Below the pieces are notes generated by a model. The model ran no database searches. It was given only the letters and a program-made list of their open reading frames with translations, and was not told the origin of the DNA. DNA of 64,000 nt, from the NCBI GenBank assembly GCA_965198565.1, contig OZ240665.1, forward strand, positions 3,224,001-3,288,000, read 5' to 3'. This DNA is from LMUY01 sp965198565. GTDB taxonomy: Bacteria > Pseudomonadota > Alphaproteobacteria > Acetobacterales > Acetobacteraceae. Of this stretch, positions 45,514-53,671 are shown piece by piece (position 1 is the stretch's first letter; each line of letters begins with the position of its first letter). A program made the position numbers and the translations under genes.

Positions 45514-45954
45514 ATGCCAGACCTGCCGATCAGCAACGCAACGATCGCCGACCAGCATCGCGGCCAGCACTCGGCCCAACAGGCGCCATTGTGCCAGCCG
45601 GACCCGAAGGTCGAGGCGCTGGTCACGAACCTCATTGGCCGCGTTGCCGACAAGTGGACGGTCATTGTGATCGAGACCCTGGAGCAGCACGGCGAGCTGC
45701 GCTTCACCCAGATCTCGCGGCACGTGCAGGGGATCAGCCAGAAGATGCTGACCCAAACCCTGCGCCACATGGAGCGTGACGGCCTGGTGACGCGCACGGT
45801 GCACGCCGTCGTGCCGCCCCGCGTCGACTACCGCCTGACCGAGTTGGGCCAGGGCCTAAGCGCGGCGTTCTGCGGCGTGTGGATTTGGGCGGAGGAAAAC
45901 CTGAACCGGGTCGAGGCGTCGCGCACCGCGTTCGACGCCAAGGCGACGCCGTAA
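45514..45954 (+). CDS. HxlR-family transcriptional regulator
   Basis: A 146-residue winged-helix regulator. VTNLIGRVADKWTVIVIETLEQHGELRFTQISRHVQGISQKMLTQTLRHMERDGLVTR contains the HxlR core, followed by YRLTELGQGLSAAF. HxlR proteins often respond to reactive electrophiles or quinones and control a neighbouring reductase, here the divergent SDR. The N-terminal 28 residues are variable. The shared promoter region is 45414-45513. Confidence 0.87.
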   Translation: MPDLPISNATIADQHRGQHSAQQAPLCQPDPKVEALVTNLIGRVADKWTVIVIETLEQHGELRFTQISRHVQGISQKMLTQTLRHMERDGLVTRTVHAVVPPRVDYRLTELGQGLSAAFCGVWIWAEENLNRVEASRTAFDAKATP

Positions 45955-45955
45955 G

Positions 45956-47341
45956 CTACCCCGCCAGCTCCCCGAGCAGCCGCACGTGGCTGCGCAGGCC
46001 GCCGCGGAAGCAGCGCCAATCGAACTTCTCGTTCGGGCTGTGCACCTGGTCGTCCGACAGGCCGAACCCGACCAGCAGCGAATCCACACTCAGCAACCTC
46101 CGGAAGCTCTCGACCACCGGGATCGAGCCGCCGCTGCGGATCAGCACGGCGGGGCGGCCATACTCCGCCGTCAGCGCCGCCTGCGCCGCCTGCACCCAAC
46201 GCGAGTCCGACGCCACCTCGATCCCCAACGCCGAGCTGAACAGCTCGAAGCTCACCCGCGCGTCCGGCGGGCAGCGCTCGGCCACGAAACGCTTGAAGCC
46301 GTCGAACACCGCCGCCGGGTCCTGGCCCGGCACCAGCCGGAACGACACCTTGGCCGACGCCTGCGCCGCGATCACCGTCTTGGCGCCCGGCCCGGCATAG
46401 CCGCCCCAGATGCCGTTGATGTCCGCCGTCGGCCGCGCCCAGAGCCGTTCGAGCGGGCTGCGGCCGCGCTCCCCCACCGGATGCGCCAGCCCGATCTCGC
46501 CTAGGAACGCGCCTTCGTCGAAGTGCAAACCCTCCCACTGCGCCATCAGCGCCGGCGGCACGTCCGCCACGCCGTCATAGAAGCCCGGCACCTGGATGCG
46601 CCCGTCCGCGTCATGCAGGTCGCCCAGGATGCGGGTCAGCGCGTTGATCGGGTTCAGCGCCGAGCCGCCATACACGCCGGAATGCAGGTCCCGCTCCGCC
46701 GCGCGCAGGGTAAGCTCGCAATAGACCATGCCGCGCAGCCCGGTGGTGATCGCGGGCGTGGTCACGTCCCACATGCCGGTGTCGCTGATCACCACGATGT
46801 CGGCCGCCAGCGCGTCCTTGTGCTCCAGCAGGAACGGCTCGAGGTTGGCGCTGCCGACTTCCTCCTCGCCCTCGATCATGACCGTGACGGGGCAGGGCGG
46901 GCCGCCGGCGCTTTCGTGCCAGGCCCGCAGCGCCTCCAGCCACATCATCACCTGGCCCTTGTCGTCCACGGCGCCGCGCGCGCGGATCACCGGGCCGTTC
47001 GGGCCGTCGGTCATCGCCGGGTCGAATGGCGGGCTGGTCCACAGCTCGAGCGGCTCCGGCGGCTGCACGTCGTAGTGCCCATAGTACAGCAGCCGCGGCC
47101 CGGACCCGGCGCCCGCGTGATGCGCCAGCACCACGGGATGGCCCGCCGTCGGCAGCACCTGGGCGCTGAACCCGATGGCGGCGAACTCCGCCCGCAGCCA
47201 TTGCGCAGCGGCGGCACAATCGGGCGCATGCTTCGGCTGCGCGCTCACGCTGGGGATGCGCAGCAGGCTGAACCAGCGCTCGCGGCTGCGGTCCAGGCCA
47301 GCTTCGGCGTGATCCAGCACGGTGTCGGCGGCAGCGGTCAT
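45956..47341 (-). CDS. M20 family dipeptidase/metallopeptidase
   Basis: A 461-residue M20 peptidase. Zinc and catalytic residues are present: YYGHYDVQPPE (His, Asp), RGAVDDKGQ, the EE pair in MIEGEEEVGSANLE, the Asp in VISDTGMW, and the final His in DQVHSPNEKF. A dimerisation lid domain spans about 215-370. M20 peptidases of this subgroup cleave dipeptides such as carnosine-type or Cys-Gly substrates. The start at ATG 47341 overlaps the stop of the TetR gene (ATGA), an unusual regulator-peptidase pairing. Confidence 0.9.
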   Translation of the reverse strand: MTAAADTVLDHAEAGLDRSRERWFSLLRIPSVSAQPKHAPDCAAAAQWLRAEFAAIGFSAQVLPTAGHPVVLAHHAGAGSGPRLLYYGHYDVQPPEPLELWTSPPFDPAMTDGPNGPVIRARGAVDDKGQVMMWLEALRAWHESAGGPPCPVTVMIEGEEEVGSANLEPFLLEHKDALAADIVVISDTGMWDVTTPAITTGLRGMVYCELTLRAAERDLHSGVYGGSALNPINALTRILGDLHDADGRIQVPGFYDGVADVPPALMAQWEGLHFDEGAFLGEIGLAHPVGERGRSPLERLWARPTADINGIWGGYAGPGAKTVIAAQASAKVSFRLVPGQDPAAVFDGFKRFVAERCPPDARVSFELFSSALGIEVASDSRWVQAAQAALTAEYGRPAVLIRSGGSIPVVESFRRLLSVDSLLVGFGLSDDQVHSPNEKFDWRCFRGGLRSHVRLLGELAG

Positions 47342-47961
47342 TGCGATACTCCGTAGCTCTGCAAGAACAGGTCGACCGCGGAGTCGATCACGCGGTGGAC
47401 AACGGCGTCGTCCAGCTTCGACAGCATGCCCAGCCGCAGTTGCAAGCCGATGCGGGTTTGGCACAAGGCGAAGAACTGGTCGGCGGCAAACGCCGGGTCC
47501 TCGATCGCGAGCTGCCCGGCGGCCACTTGCTGCTCCAGCCAGGCCGACATCACGGCCGTCGCGTGCGAAGGCCCGGTTTCAAAGAAAATGCGGGCCAACT
47601 CCGGGAATTTCGCCGCCTCGGACACGGTGACCCGGTACATCGTCAACCCAGACTCGGACATCATCATGTGCAGCATCCCAAGGCCAATGCCGCGCAGCAC
47701 GGCTTCCAGCTCGCCCTCCATCTGGGCGCCGCCGAACACCACCGCCAGCCGCTCCTCGCAGGACTGACCGACCCAGGCGGCGAACAGGTCCGCCTTGCTG
47801 TCGAAGTAGTTGTACAGCGTGCCCTTCGACACGCCCGCATTGGCCGCGATGCGCGACATGCTGGCACCCTCGTAACCGTCCCGCGAGAAGGCCAAAGCCG
47901 CGCCGTGCAGGATCTGCCGCCGTTGCTTTTCCGGCGAGAGCACCTCGGGCTGTGTGTCCAA
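47338..47961 (-). CDS. TetR/AcrR-family transcriptional regulator
   Basis: A 207-residue regulator. The N-terminal HTH reads ILHGAALAFSRDGYEGASMSRIAANAGVSKGTLYNYFDSKADLF, followed by the all-alpha ligand domain of the AcrR C-terminal type (MYRVTVSEAAKFPELARIFFETGP). No ATG is near; TTG 47961 has AGAGG four bases upstream, and GTG 47943 is an alternative. It faces an outer-membrane efflux gene across a 123 bp region with a perfect 14-bp palindrome, so it is the likely repressor of that gene and of itself. Confidence 0.88.
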   Translation of the reverse strand: MDTQPEVLSPEKQRRQILHGAALAFSRDGYEGASMSRIAANAGVSKGTLYNYFDSKADLFAAWVGQSCEERLAVVFGGAQMEGELEAVLRGIGLGMLHMMMSESGLTMYRVTVSEAAKFPELARIFFETGPSHATAVMSAWLEQQVAAGQLAIEDPAFAADQFFALCQTRIGLQLRLGMLSKLDDAVVHRVIDSAVDLFLQSYGVSQ

Positions 47962-48025
47962 TCTGCCTCTCTCCGCGTCTCTTGGCTTGACCTTCGTCCT
48001 AAACGGTCGTTGTTGTCAAAGCGTC

Positions 48026-48039
48026 TGACCGATCGGTCA
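48026..48039. promoter_or_regulatory. TetR-type operator palindrome
   Basis: TGACCGATCGGTCA is a perfect 14-bp palindrome in the TetR-efflux divergent region. It lies between a possible -35 (TTGTCA, 48013-48018) and its -10 position for the efflux gene, where a bound repressor would block initiation. The -10 is weak, so promoter placement is tentative; the palindrome itself is certain. Confidence 0.72.
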
Positions 48040-48084
48040 TTCTCTTGAGCGGCCCTTGCCGCTCGCGACGGAGCCACGAGTGTT

Positions 48085-49710
48085 GTGAAGCCGCAAAGAC
48101 TAGCCCTCAGCATGGGATTGCTGCTTTCCGCCTGCAATCTCGGACCGAATTTCCAATCCCCCACGCTGTTTGCGCCGACGAGTTGGTTCTCCAGCCGCCC
48201 GCCCCCGCCCCGGACTCCGAGCATGGTGGCCAACGAACCCGTCGACCCGGCGTGGTGGAAGGTGTTCAACGACCCGGTGCTGACCGGGCTCGAGGAACGC
48301 GCCGCCCGCAGCAACCTCGACGTCCGCCTGGCCACGGTCCGCCTGCAGGAAAGCCGGTCGCAGTTCCGCATCACCGCGGCACCGGAATTCCCAGACGTGA
48401 ACGCCAACGGCTCCTACACCCGCGAGAAAATTTCCGACCGCGGCGTGATCGGCCTGCTCGGCAGCGGCTCCAGCAGCGGCGGCAGCGGCACCGGCAACAC
48501 CGCCAGCACGCCCGGCACCGGTTCCAACGGGTTGAGCGGAACCTCGGGCGGCATCCCGACCACCGTCACGTCCTCCGGCGGCGGCCCGGGTTCGCACCTA
48601 CCGTCGTTCAACCTGTTCCAGAGCGGCTTCGACTCCTCTTGGGAACTCGACTTCTGGGGCCGGGTGCGCCGCCAGGTGGAGGCCGCCAACGCGACCTTGC
48701 TCGCGTCGGCCGAATCGCGCCGGAACTCGCTCGTCACCGTGCTGGCGGAGCTGGCGCGCGACTACCTGCAGCTTCGCGGGCAGCAGCGCGACCTGCAGAT
48801 CACGCAGCAAACCCTCGCCAGCGAGCGGGACAGCCTGCGCGTCACGCAGGAACGCCAGCGCGGCGGCTTGGGCACCGGGCTCGACGTGGCCAACGCCGAA
48901 GCCCAGGTCGCTACCACGTCGGCCCAAATCCCGCAGCAGCAGCAGCAAATCGCGGCGAGCATCAATGCGATTAGCCTGCTGCTGGGTGAACCGCCAAACG
49001 CGCTCGCCGCCCAGCTTTCCACCCCCGAGCCGGTGCCGCCGACCCCGCCTGTGGTGCCGGTCGGAATCCCGTCCGAACTGGCCGAGCGCCGGCCCGATGT
49101 CCGCCAAGCGGAAGCGCAGCTCCATTCCGCCACGGCCGACATCGGCGCTGCAGAAGCCGACTTCTTCCCCCGGGTCACGCTGTCCGGCAGCGTCGGCGTG
49201 CAGGCGCTTCAGTTCAAGAACCTGGGCAATATTGGCGCATTTGGCGCGCTGCAATATTCCGGCGGGCCGTCGATCACAATTCCAGTGTTTCAGGGCGGGC
49301 AGTTGAAGTTCACTCTCGAGTTGCGAAAGGCTCAGCAACAAGAGGCGGCGGTGCAGTATCAGCAGACCGTGCTGCAGGCGTTCCACGATGTGGACAACGC
49401 GCTGACCGCCTATTCCACCGAGCAGCAGCGCCTGGACCAGCTCAGCCACGCCGTCGCGCAGTCGCGTCAGGCGTTCGGACTAGCCCGGCAGCAATACGTC
49501 CAAGGCCTGTCGACCTTCCTCGACGTCCTGACGGCACAGCGAACGGAACTCGAATCCGAAGAGGCTTTTGCCGACAGCACCACGACGGTCTCGACCAACC
49601 TGGTGCAGCTCTACAAGGCGCTCGGCGGCGGCTGGGAGAATGACTTCCCGCGCGGTAGTCCTGCCGAGAAGCCGCCCGCCCTGCTGTCGATGAACAGCAC
49701 GGCGCCGTAA
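48085..49710 (+). CDS. Outer-membrane efflux lipoprotein (OprM/NodT family)
   Basis: A 541-residue TolC-superfamily channel. The signal peptide ends in a lipobox (LLLSAC, Cys near residue 17), followed by NLGPNFQSP, then WWKVFNDPVLTGLEERAARSN and two repeats with long helices. The second repeat has ERRPDVRQAEAQLHSATADIGAAEADFFPRVTLSGS and GLSTFLDVLTAQRTELESE. An unusual Gly/Ser/Thr-rich insert lies at about residues 130-170 of the first repeat. No inner-membrane pump or adaptor is adjacent, so it must serve a transporter encoded elsewhere. GTG 48085 is the start. Confidence 0.9.
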   Translation: MKPQRLALSMGLLLSACNLGPNFQSPTLFAPTSWFSSRPPPPRTPSMVANEPVDPAWWKVFNDPVLTGLEERAARSNLDVRLATVRLQESRSQFRITAAPEFPDVNANGSYTREKISDRGVIGLLGSGSSSGGSGTGNTASTPGTGSNGLSGTSGGIPTTVTSSGGGPGSHLPSFNLFQSGFDSSWELDFWGRVRRQVEAANATLLASAESRRNSLVTVLAELARDYLQLRGQQRDLQITQQTLASERDSLRVTQERQRGGLGTGLDVANAEAQVATTSAQIPQQQQQIAASINAISLLLGEPPNALAAQLSTPEPVPPTPPVVPVGIPSELAERRPDVRQAEAQLHSATADIGAAEADFFPRVTLSGSVGVQALQFKNLGNIGAFGALQYSGGPSITIPVFQGGQLKFTLELRKAQQQEAAVQYQQTVLQAFHDVDNALTAYSTEQQRLDQLSHAVAQSRQAFGLARQQYVQGLSTFLDVLTAQRTELESEEAFADSTTTVSTNLVQLYKALGGGWENDFPRGSPAEKPPALLSMNSTAP

Positions 49711-49716
49711 GCGGGT

Positions 49717-49742
49717 GAGGGGAGCGACACCGTCGCCCCCTC
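49717..49742. terminator. Hairpin between convergent efflux and ferritin-like genes
   Basis: GAGGGG pairs with CCCCTC and GCGAC with GTCGC across a three-base loop, interrupted by a single bulged A. It lies seven bases after the efflux stop. There is no long T-run, so strength is uncertain; position and stem suggest a two-sided terminator. Confidence 0.55.
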
Positions 49743-49762
49743 CTTCGTTGCTTCGTCTCGGC

Positions 49763-50827
49763 TCAGCCGAAGCCGGCTTGGCCCGGCAACTGGTTGGTGC
49801 CGTTCGGGAAGAACAAGCCCGGCTTGCGGCTCGCACCCTCGTTGCCGTACACGATATTGAGCACCTGTTGCACGCTGCGGCGATACGCCAAGCCGTTCGA
49901 GTCGCGCGGCAACGCCACGATTTGCCCGCTGATCGGGTTGGTCACGCCGAAGTCGTCGGCAAGCGTCTGGCCAGGGTATTGGCCGCTGGAGAGGATCGAG
50001 CGCAGGTCCGCGATGGCATTGCTCTGCGCCGTTGCCGCCGCGCCGGCGTTCGCCAGGAACACACGCCAGATGCTCGAATGGTAGGCTTCTGCCGCGAGGA
50101 TCGAAGCAGCGTATTGCACGAGTTCGCTGCCCATCGACAGCAGACCGGCCGCACCGCCATACGCCGTGACGCCGACGTCCTCGAAGATGAAGCCGGCAAG
50201 CAGGAAGTTCACGTCGCCGCCGGTGTAGACGTTGAACGGCACCGGCAAGATGGCCGAGCCAACCAGGTTGTTGACCGCCGTGGCCAGGGTGGTGAACGCA
50301 CCACCCACAGTCACGTCGATCAACGGTGCCGCAACCGGCACCGCGCCATTCATCACCAAGGCCGCCTTGATGAAGCGGACATGCGCCAGTTCATCCGCCG
50401 CCACGGTCTGGGCGAACTGGGCGATGATCGGATTGGTGAACGTGGTGAGCGTGTTGCCCGCGGCAACCGGCGTGGCGCCCGGGTCGGTGTAGACGATCGC
50501 CTGCGGGTTGCCCTGGATGTTCTGCGCTATGCCGCCGGCGAGGTCGTTGGGCGAAAGCCCGGTGCCGATGACCGAGTTGAGGTAAAACTGCGCCTCGGCA
50601 TATTCGAGGTTGAGCGCGAAGTTCAGGATGTTGACGTCGGTCTGCGTCGGCGCCGCTGTCGGAGGCAGCACTTCGGTGGCGGCTTTGGCTTCCGTCGGCG
50701 CAAGCGCAGTGCGGGCCACAGCGGCCGCCATCATCGCACCTGCGAGACCCGTGCCCGCCTTCTTGAACATGGCGCGGCGTTGCAAGCGCGTCATCGCGGC
50801 ATCGATCAACTGATCATTTTCAGGCAT
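49763..50827 (-). CDS. Tat-exported ferritin-like protein
   Basis: A 354-residue protein with a twin-arginine-type signal (LQRRAMFKKAGTGLAGAMMAAAVARTALA, residues 15-43) and a ferritin-like four-helix domain with metal-ligand-like segments NLEYAEAQFYL, AADELAHVRFIKAAL, GFIFEDVGVTAYGGAA and AAEAYHSSIWR. It belongs to the ferritin_2/Pcc13-62 desiccation-related group, which has no settled function. Export by Tat implies folding, perhaps with metal, before transport. The C-terminal region (280-354) is Gly/Pro-rich. Upstream gap 50828-51082 shows no further gene. Confidence 0.8.
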   Translation of the reverse strand: MPENDQLIDAAMTRLQRRAMFKKAGTGLAGAMMAAAVARTALAPTEAKAATEVLPPTAAPTQTDVNILNFALNLEYAEAQFYLNSVIGTGLSPNDLAGGIAQNIQGNPQAIVYTDPGATPVAAGNTLTTFTNPIIAQFAQTVAADELAHVRFIKAALVMNGAVPVAAPLIDVTVGGAFTTLATAVNNLVGSAILPVPFNVYTGGDVNFLLAGFIFEDVGVTAYGGAAGLLSMGSELVQYAASILAAEAYHSSIWRVFLANAGAAATAQSNAIADLRSILSSGQYPGQTLADDFGVTNPISGQIVALPRDSNGLAYRRSVQQVLNIVYGNEGASRKPGLFFPNGTNQLPGQAGFG

Positions 50828-51082
50828 TTGTTACCTTTGTGTGACTAACGTCTGGATTGCCCGAAGCGGCGGGCGCTCAAGGCACGACAGCGACGCCATC
50901 GCTACGCATGCAACTCGCCGCCGATCGTTTGGGATGCGCTGGAGCGCGAGCATTTTGGCCGTGCATGGCTGACAAGCGCGTGAAGGTCTCGCCATCTCTA
51001 GTTGCATGGCGCCGGGATGGCCTGGCTTGCCGCGCCCGTCTACTCTTCCGCGCCAGGGCCGGCGCCAGGAGAGGAGCAGACG

Positions 51083-52765
51083 ATGGACGCAAGTGCGATC
51101 AGTCCGGTGCAATCCGGACCGCGACTCGGCGGCCGCATTCTCGCCGATGCGCTGGTGGCGCAAGGCATCTCCCACGTGTTTGCCGTGCCGGGCGAGAGTT
51201 ACCTCGATGTGCTCGACGGGCTCTACGCCGTGCAAGAGAGCATCAAGCTGGTCACCTGTCGTTTCGAAGCTGGCGCGGTGAACGCCGCCGAGGCGCTGGG
51301 CAAACTCACCGGCCGGCCCGCCGCCGCCATGGTCACCCGCGGGCCCGGCGCCTGCCACGGCGCCATCGGCGTGCACATCGCCATGCAGGACAGCACGCCG
51401 CTGCTGCTGTTCATCGGCCAAATTCCCTTCGCCGAGACCGATCGCGAAAGCTTCCAGGAAGTCGATTACCGCCGCATGTTCGGTCCGCTGGCGAAATGGG
51501 TCACGCAGATCGACGATGCCAGCCGCATCCCCGAGATCGTCGCCCACGCGGTGGACGTCGCCACCAGCGGGCGCCCCGGCCCGGTGGTGATCGCGTTGTC
51601 GGAAGAGATGCAGAAGCACGCGGTGAAGGTCGCGGATCGTGGCCCCATCCCGGTGTTCGCGCCGCAGCCCGACCCGGCGGCCATGGCGGCGCTGGCGGAC
51701 TTGCTGAGCCGCGCGCAACGCCCGCTCGCCATTCTCGGCGGCGGCGGCTGGACGGCGCCGGGTCGCGCCGCCATCACCCAGTTCCTCACCGCGCACGACG
51801 TGCCGGTAGCGGTGAGCTTCCGCCGCCAGGCGCTCTACGACAACACCCGGTCCAACTACGTGGGCGACCTCGGCGTCGGCCCCGACCCGGCGTTGGTCGC
51901 GCATGCTCGAGAGGCCGACCTGGTCCTGGCCATCGGCACCCGCTTGGGCGAGCCGGTCACGCAGGGTTACACGCTGTGGGACGCGGCGGGCGCCACCGCC
52001 ATCGTCCACGTGCACCAGGACGGCGCCGAGATCGGCCGGGTGTATCGCGCGCGCCTGGGCATCACCGCCGACCTCAACGCCTTCGCCGCCGCGGCCGCCG
52101 CGCTGCCGGGGGTGGAGCGGCCCTGGCACGACTGGACCGCCAAGCTGCGCGCCAGCCGCGAGCGCAGCCTCGTCCCGCCCGACTATCCGCACGCACTCAA
52201 TGTGGGCGCCGCGATGCGCGAGCTGGCGGCGCTGTTGCCCCCCGACGCGATCTGCACCTGCGACGCGGGCAACTTCGCCGGCTGGCCGCAGCGCTTCATC
52301 CAGTTCGGCGAGGACCAGCGCTTCATCGGCCCGACCTGCGGCGCGATGGGCTACGCCGTGCCGGCCGCGGTGGGCGCCAAGATCGCCTATCCGGACCGGG
52401 TGGTGGTGGCGTTCGTCGGCGATGGCGGCTTCATGATGACGGGGCAGGAGATTGCGACCGCCTTCCACCACGGCGTGGCGCCCATCGTCCTGGTGTTCAA
52501 CAACGCCATGTACGGCACCATCCGCATGTATCAGGAGCGCAGCTATCCCAACCGGATCTCCGGCACCGCCCTGACCAACCCCGACTTCGCCCGCCTGATC
52601 GAGGCATTCGGCGGCCACGGCGAGAGGGTGTCGACCACGGCCGAGTTTGCCCCGGCGTTCCAGCGTGCGCTGGCGAGCGGCCGCCCCGCCGTCATCGAGC
52701 TGTTGGTCGATCCCGACCAGATCACCAGCCGCGCAACCGTCGCCGACCTCCGCCGCCGCGGCTAA
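51083..52765 (+). CDS. ThDP-dependent enzyme, acetolactate-synthase-like
   Basis: A 560-residue enzyme of the acetolactate synthase/decarboxylase superfamily. The pyrimidine domain has VFAVPGESYLDVLDGL and the catalytic Glu in CRFEAGAVNAAEALGKLTG; the central domain has PLAILGGGGWTAPG; the ThDP domain has GAMGYAVPAAVGAK, GDGGFMMTGQEIATA and NNAMYGTIRMYQE. No small regulatory subunit gene follows, so a true IlvB is less likely than a relative of unknown substrate. GAGGAG precedes ATG 51083. It is transcribed away from the ferritin-like gene. Confidence 0.86.
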   Translation: MDASAISPVQSGPRLGGRILADALVAQGISHVFAVPGESYLDVLDGLYAVQESIKLVTCRFEAGAVNAAEALGKLTGRPAAAMVTRGPGACHGAIGVHIAMQDSTPLLLFIGQIPFAETDRESFQEVDYRRMFGPLAKWVTQIDDASRIPEIVAHAVDVATSGRPGPVVIALSEEMQKHAVKVADRGPIPVFAPQPDPAAMAALADLLSRAQRPLAILGGGGWTAPGRAAITQFLTAHDVPVAVSFRRQALYDNTRSNYVGDLGVGPDPALVAHAREADLVLAIGTRLGEPVTQGYTLWDAAGATAIVHVHQDGAEIGRVYRARLGITADLNAFAAAAAALPGVERPWHDWTAKLRASRERSLVPPDYPHALNVGAAMRELAALLPPDAICTCDAGNFAGWPQRFIQFGEDQRFIGPTCGAMGYAVPAAVGAKIAYPDRVVVAFVGDGGFMMTGQEIATAFHHGVAPIVLVFNNAMYGTIRMYQERSYPNRISGTALTNPDFARLIEAFGGHGERVSTTAEFAPAFQRALASGRPAVIELLVDPDQITSRATVADLRRRG

Positions 52766-52788
52766 GCCCTCCGCTAACTCCCTTTCTC

Positions 52789-52920
52789 TCCCTCTCCTTC
52801 TGGGAGAGGGCCGGGGTGAGGGCTCTTGGAGCGAGCACGAGTTGAGGTCGCAGCCACTGCATCGACCGGTTGCGGCCCTCGCACCCTCACCCCGACCCTC
52901 TCCCAGGAGGAGAGGGAGAA
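52789..52920. repeat. Palindromic GGGAGAGGG repeat, inverted pair (locus E)
   Basis: A CCCTCTCC/GGGAGAGGG hairpin with CCGGGGTGAGGGC (52789-52822) faces an inverted copy (52875-52920) across about 50 bp of unrelated sequence, in the gap between convergent genes. The arrangement repeats that of loci A and F. Confidence 0.75.
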
Positions 52921-52959
52921 GAGAACAGAAGGAGAGGGAGAAGAGAAGTCCCGACGACC

Positions 52960-53625
52960 CTACTCCGCCGCCTCCGCCTCCGCCTCCGCCTCCGCCTCCA
53001 CCGTCTCCACCCGGCCCCACGGCAGGATCCGCCCGAACTCCGCTTCCTTGTCGATGAACTGGTGCTTCAGCGCGCCGAGAATATGCAGCGCCAACAACGC
53101 ATACAGCGCATACCCCAGCGCCGAGTGAATCGCGAACCACGTCGAGTGGAACTGTTCCTTCGCCGCCGGCGGCATGTCGGCAATGGCGCTGATGCGGAAC
53201 CACGGGATCACCCAGAACAGCTTGAGCGGGTGCGCCGCCGCCTGCTTGAACGCCGAATCATGCAACCAGCCCGAAATCGGCAGCCCCAGGATGAGCCCAT
53301 ACAGCAGCAGATGCGCCGCATGCGCGCCCACCCGCTCGAGCCACGGATAGGACCGCGGCAACGGCGGCGGCCGGTGCGACACGCGCCACAGCACACGCAT
53401 CAGCGCCAGCCCCAGCACCGTCAACCCGATCGACTTGTGCAGGTCGATCGCCGGCCGCACCATGCCGTCCGGCAGGCTGCCGACCACCCAGACCAGCACC
53501 AGGTTGGAGATGATCAGCACGGCCACCAGCCAATGCAGCAGCATCGCCGTCCCCGTGTAGCGATTGGCAACTTGCCTCGACACCAGCGCCTCCCCACCCT
53601 GTAGAACCATCGTGCGCCGCCACAT
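52960..53625 (-). CDS. Cytochrome b561 family protein
   Basis: A 221-residue four-helix membrane protein. Haem ligands appear in MLLHWLVAVLI, IDLHKSIGLTVL, AAHLLLYGL and AIHSALGYALYALLALHILGALKHQFI. It would pass electrons between quinol or periplasmic donors and acceptors in the inner membrane. The C-terminus is an unusual run of Glu-Ala pairs (EAEAEAEAEAAE), encoded by a CTCCGC-type hexanucleotide repeat at about 52964-53000, which can vary in length by slippage. ATG 53610 is an alternative start. Confidence 0.85.
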   Translation of the reverse strand: MWRRTMVLQGGEALVSRQVANRYTGTAMLLHWLVAVLIISNLVLVWVVGSLPDGMVRPAIDLHKSIGLTVLGLALMRVLWRVSHRPPPLPRSYPWLERVGAHAAHLLLYGLILGLPISGWLHDSAFKQAAAHPLKLFWVIPWFRISAIADMPPAAKEQFHSTWFAIHSALGYALYALLALHILGALKHQFIDKEAEFGRILPWGRVETVEAEAEAEAEAAE

Positions 53626-53671
53626 GCGCGGGTGGCGGGTTCTCTATGCCTGACAATGCGGGGCTTCATCT

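Noticed and set aside
50831..53203. 790-codon minus-strand frame opposite the ThDP enzyme
   Set aside because: Reads through repeats and the antisense of a clear enzyme gene.
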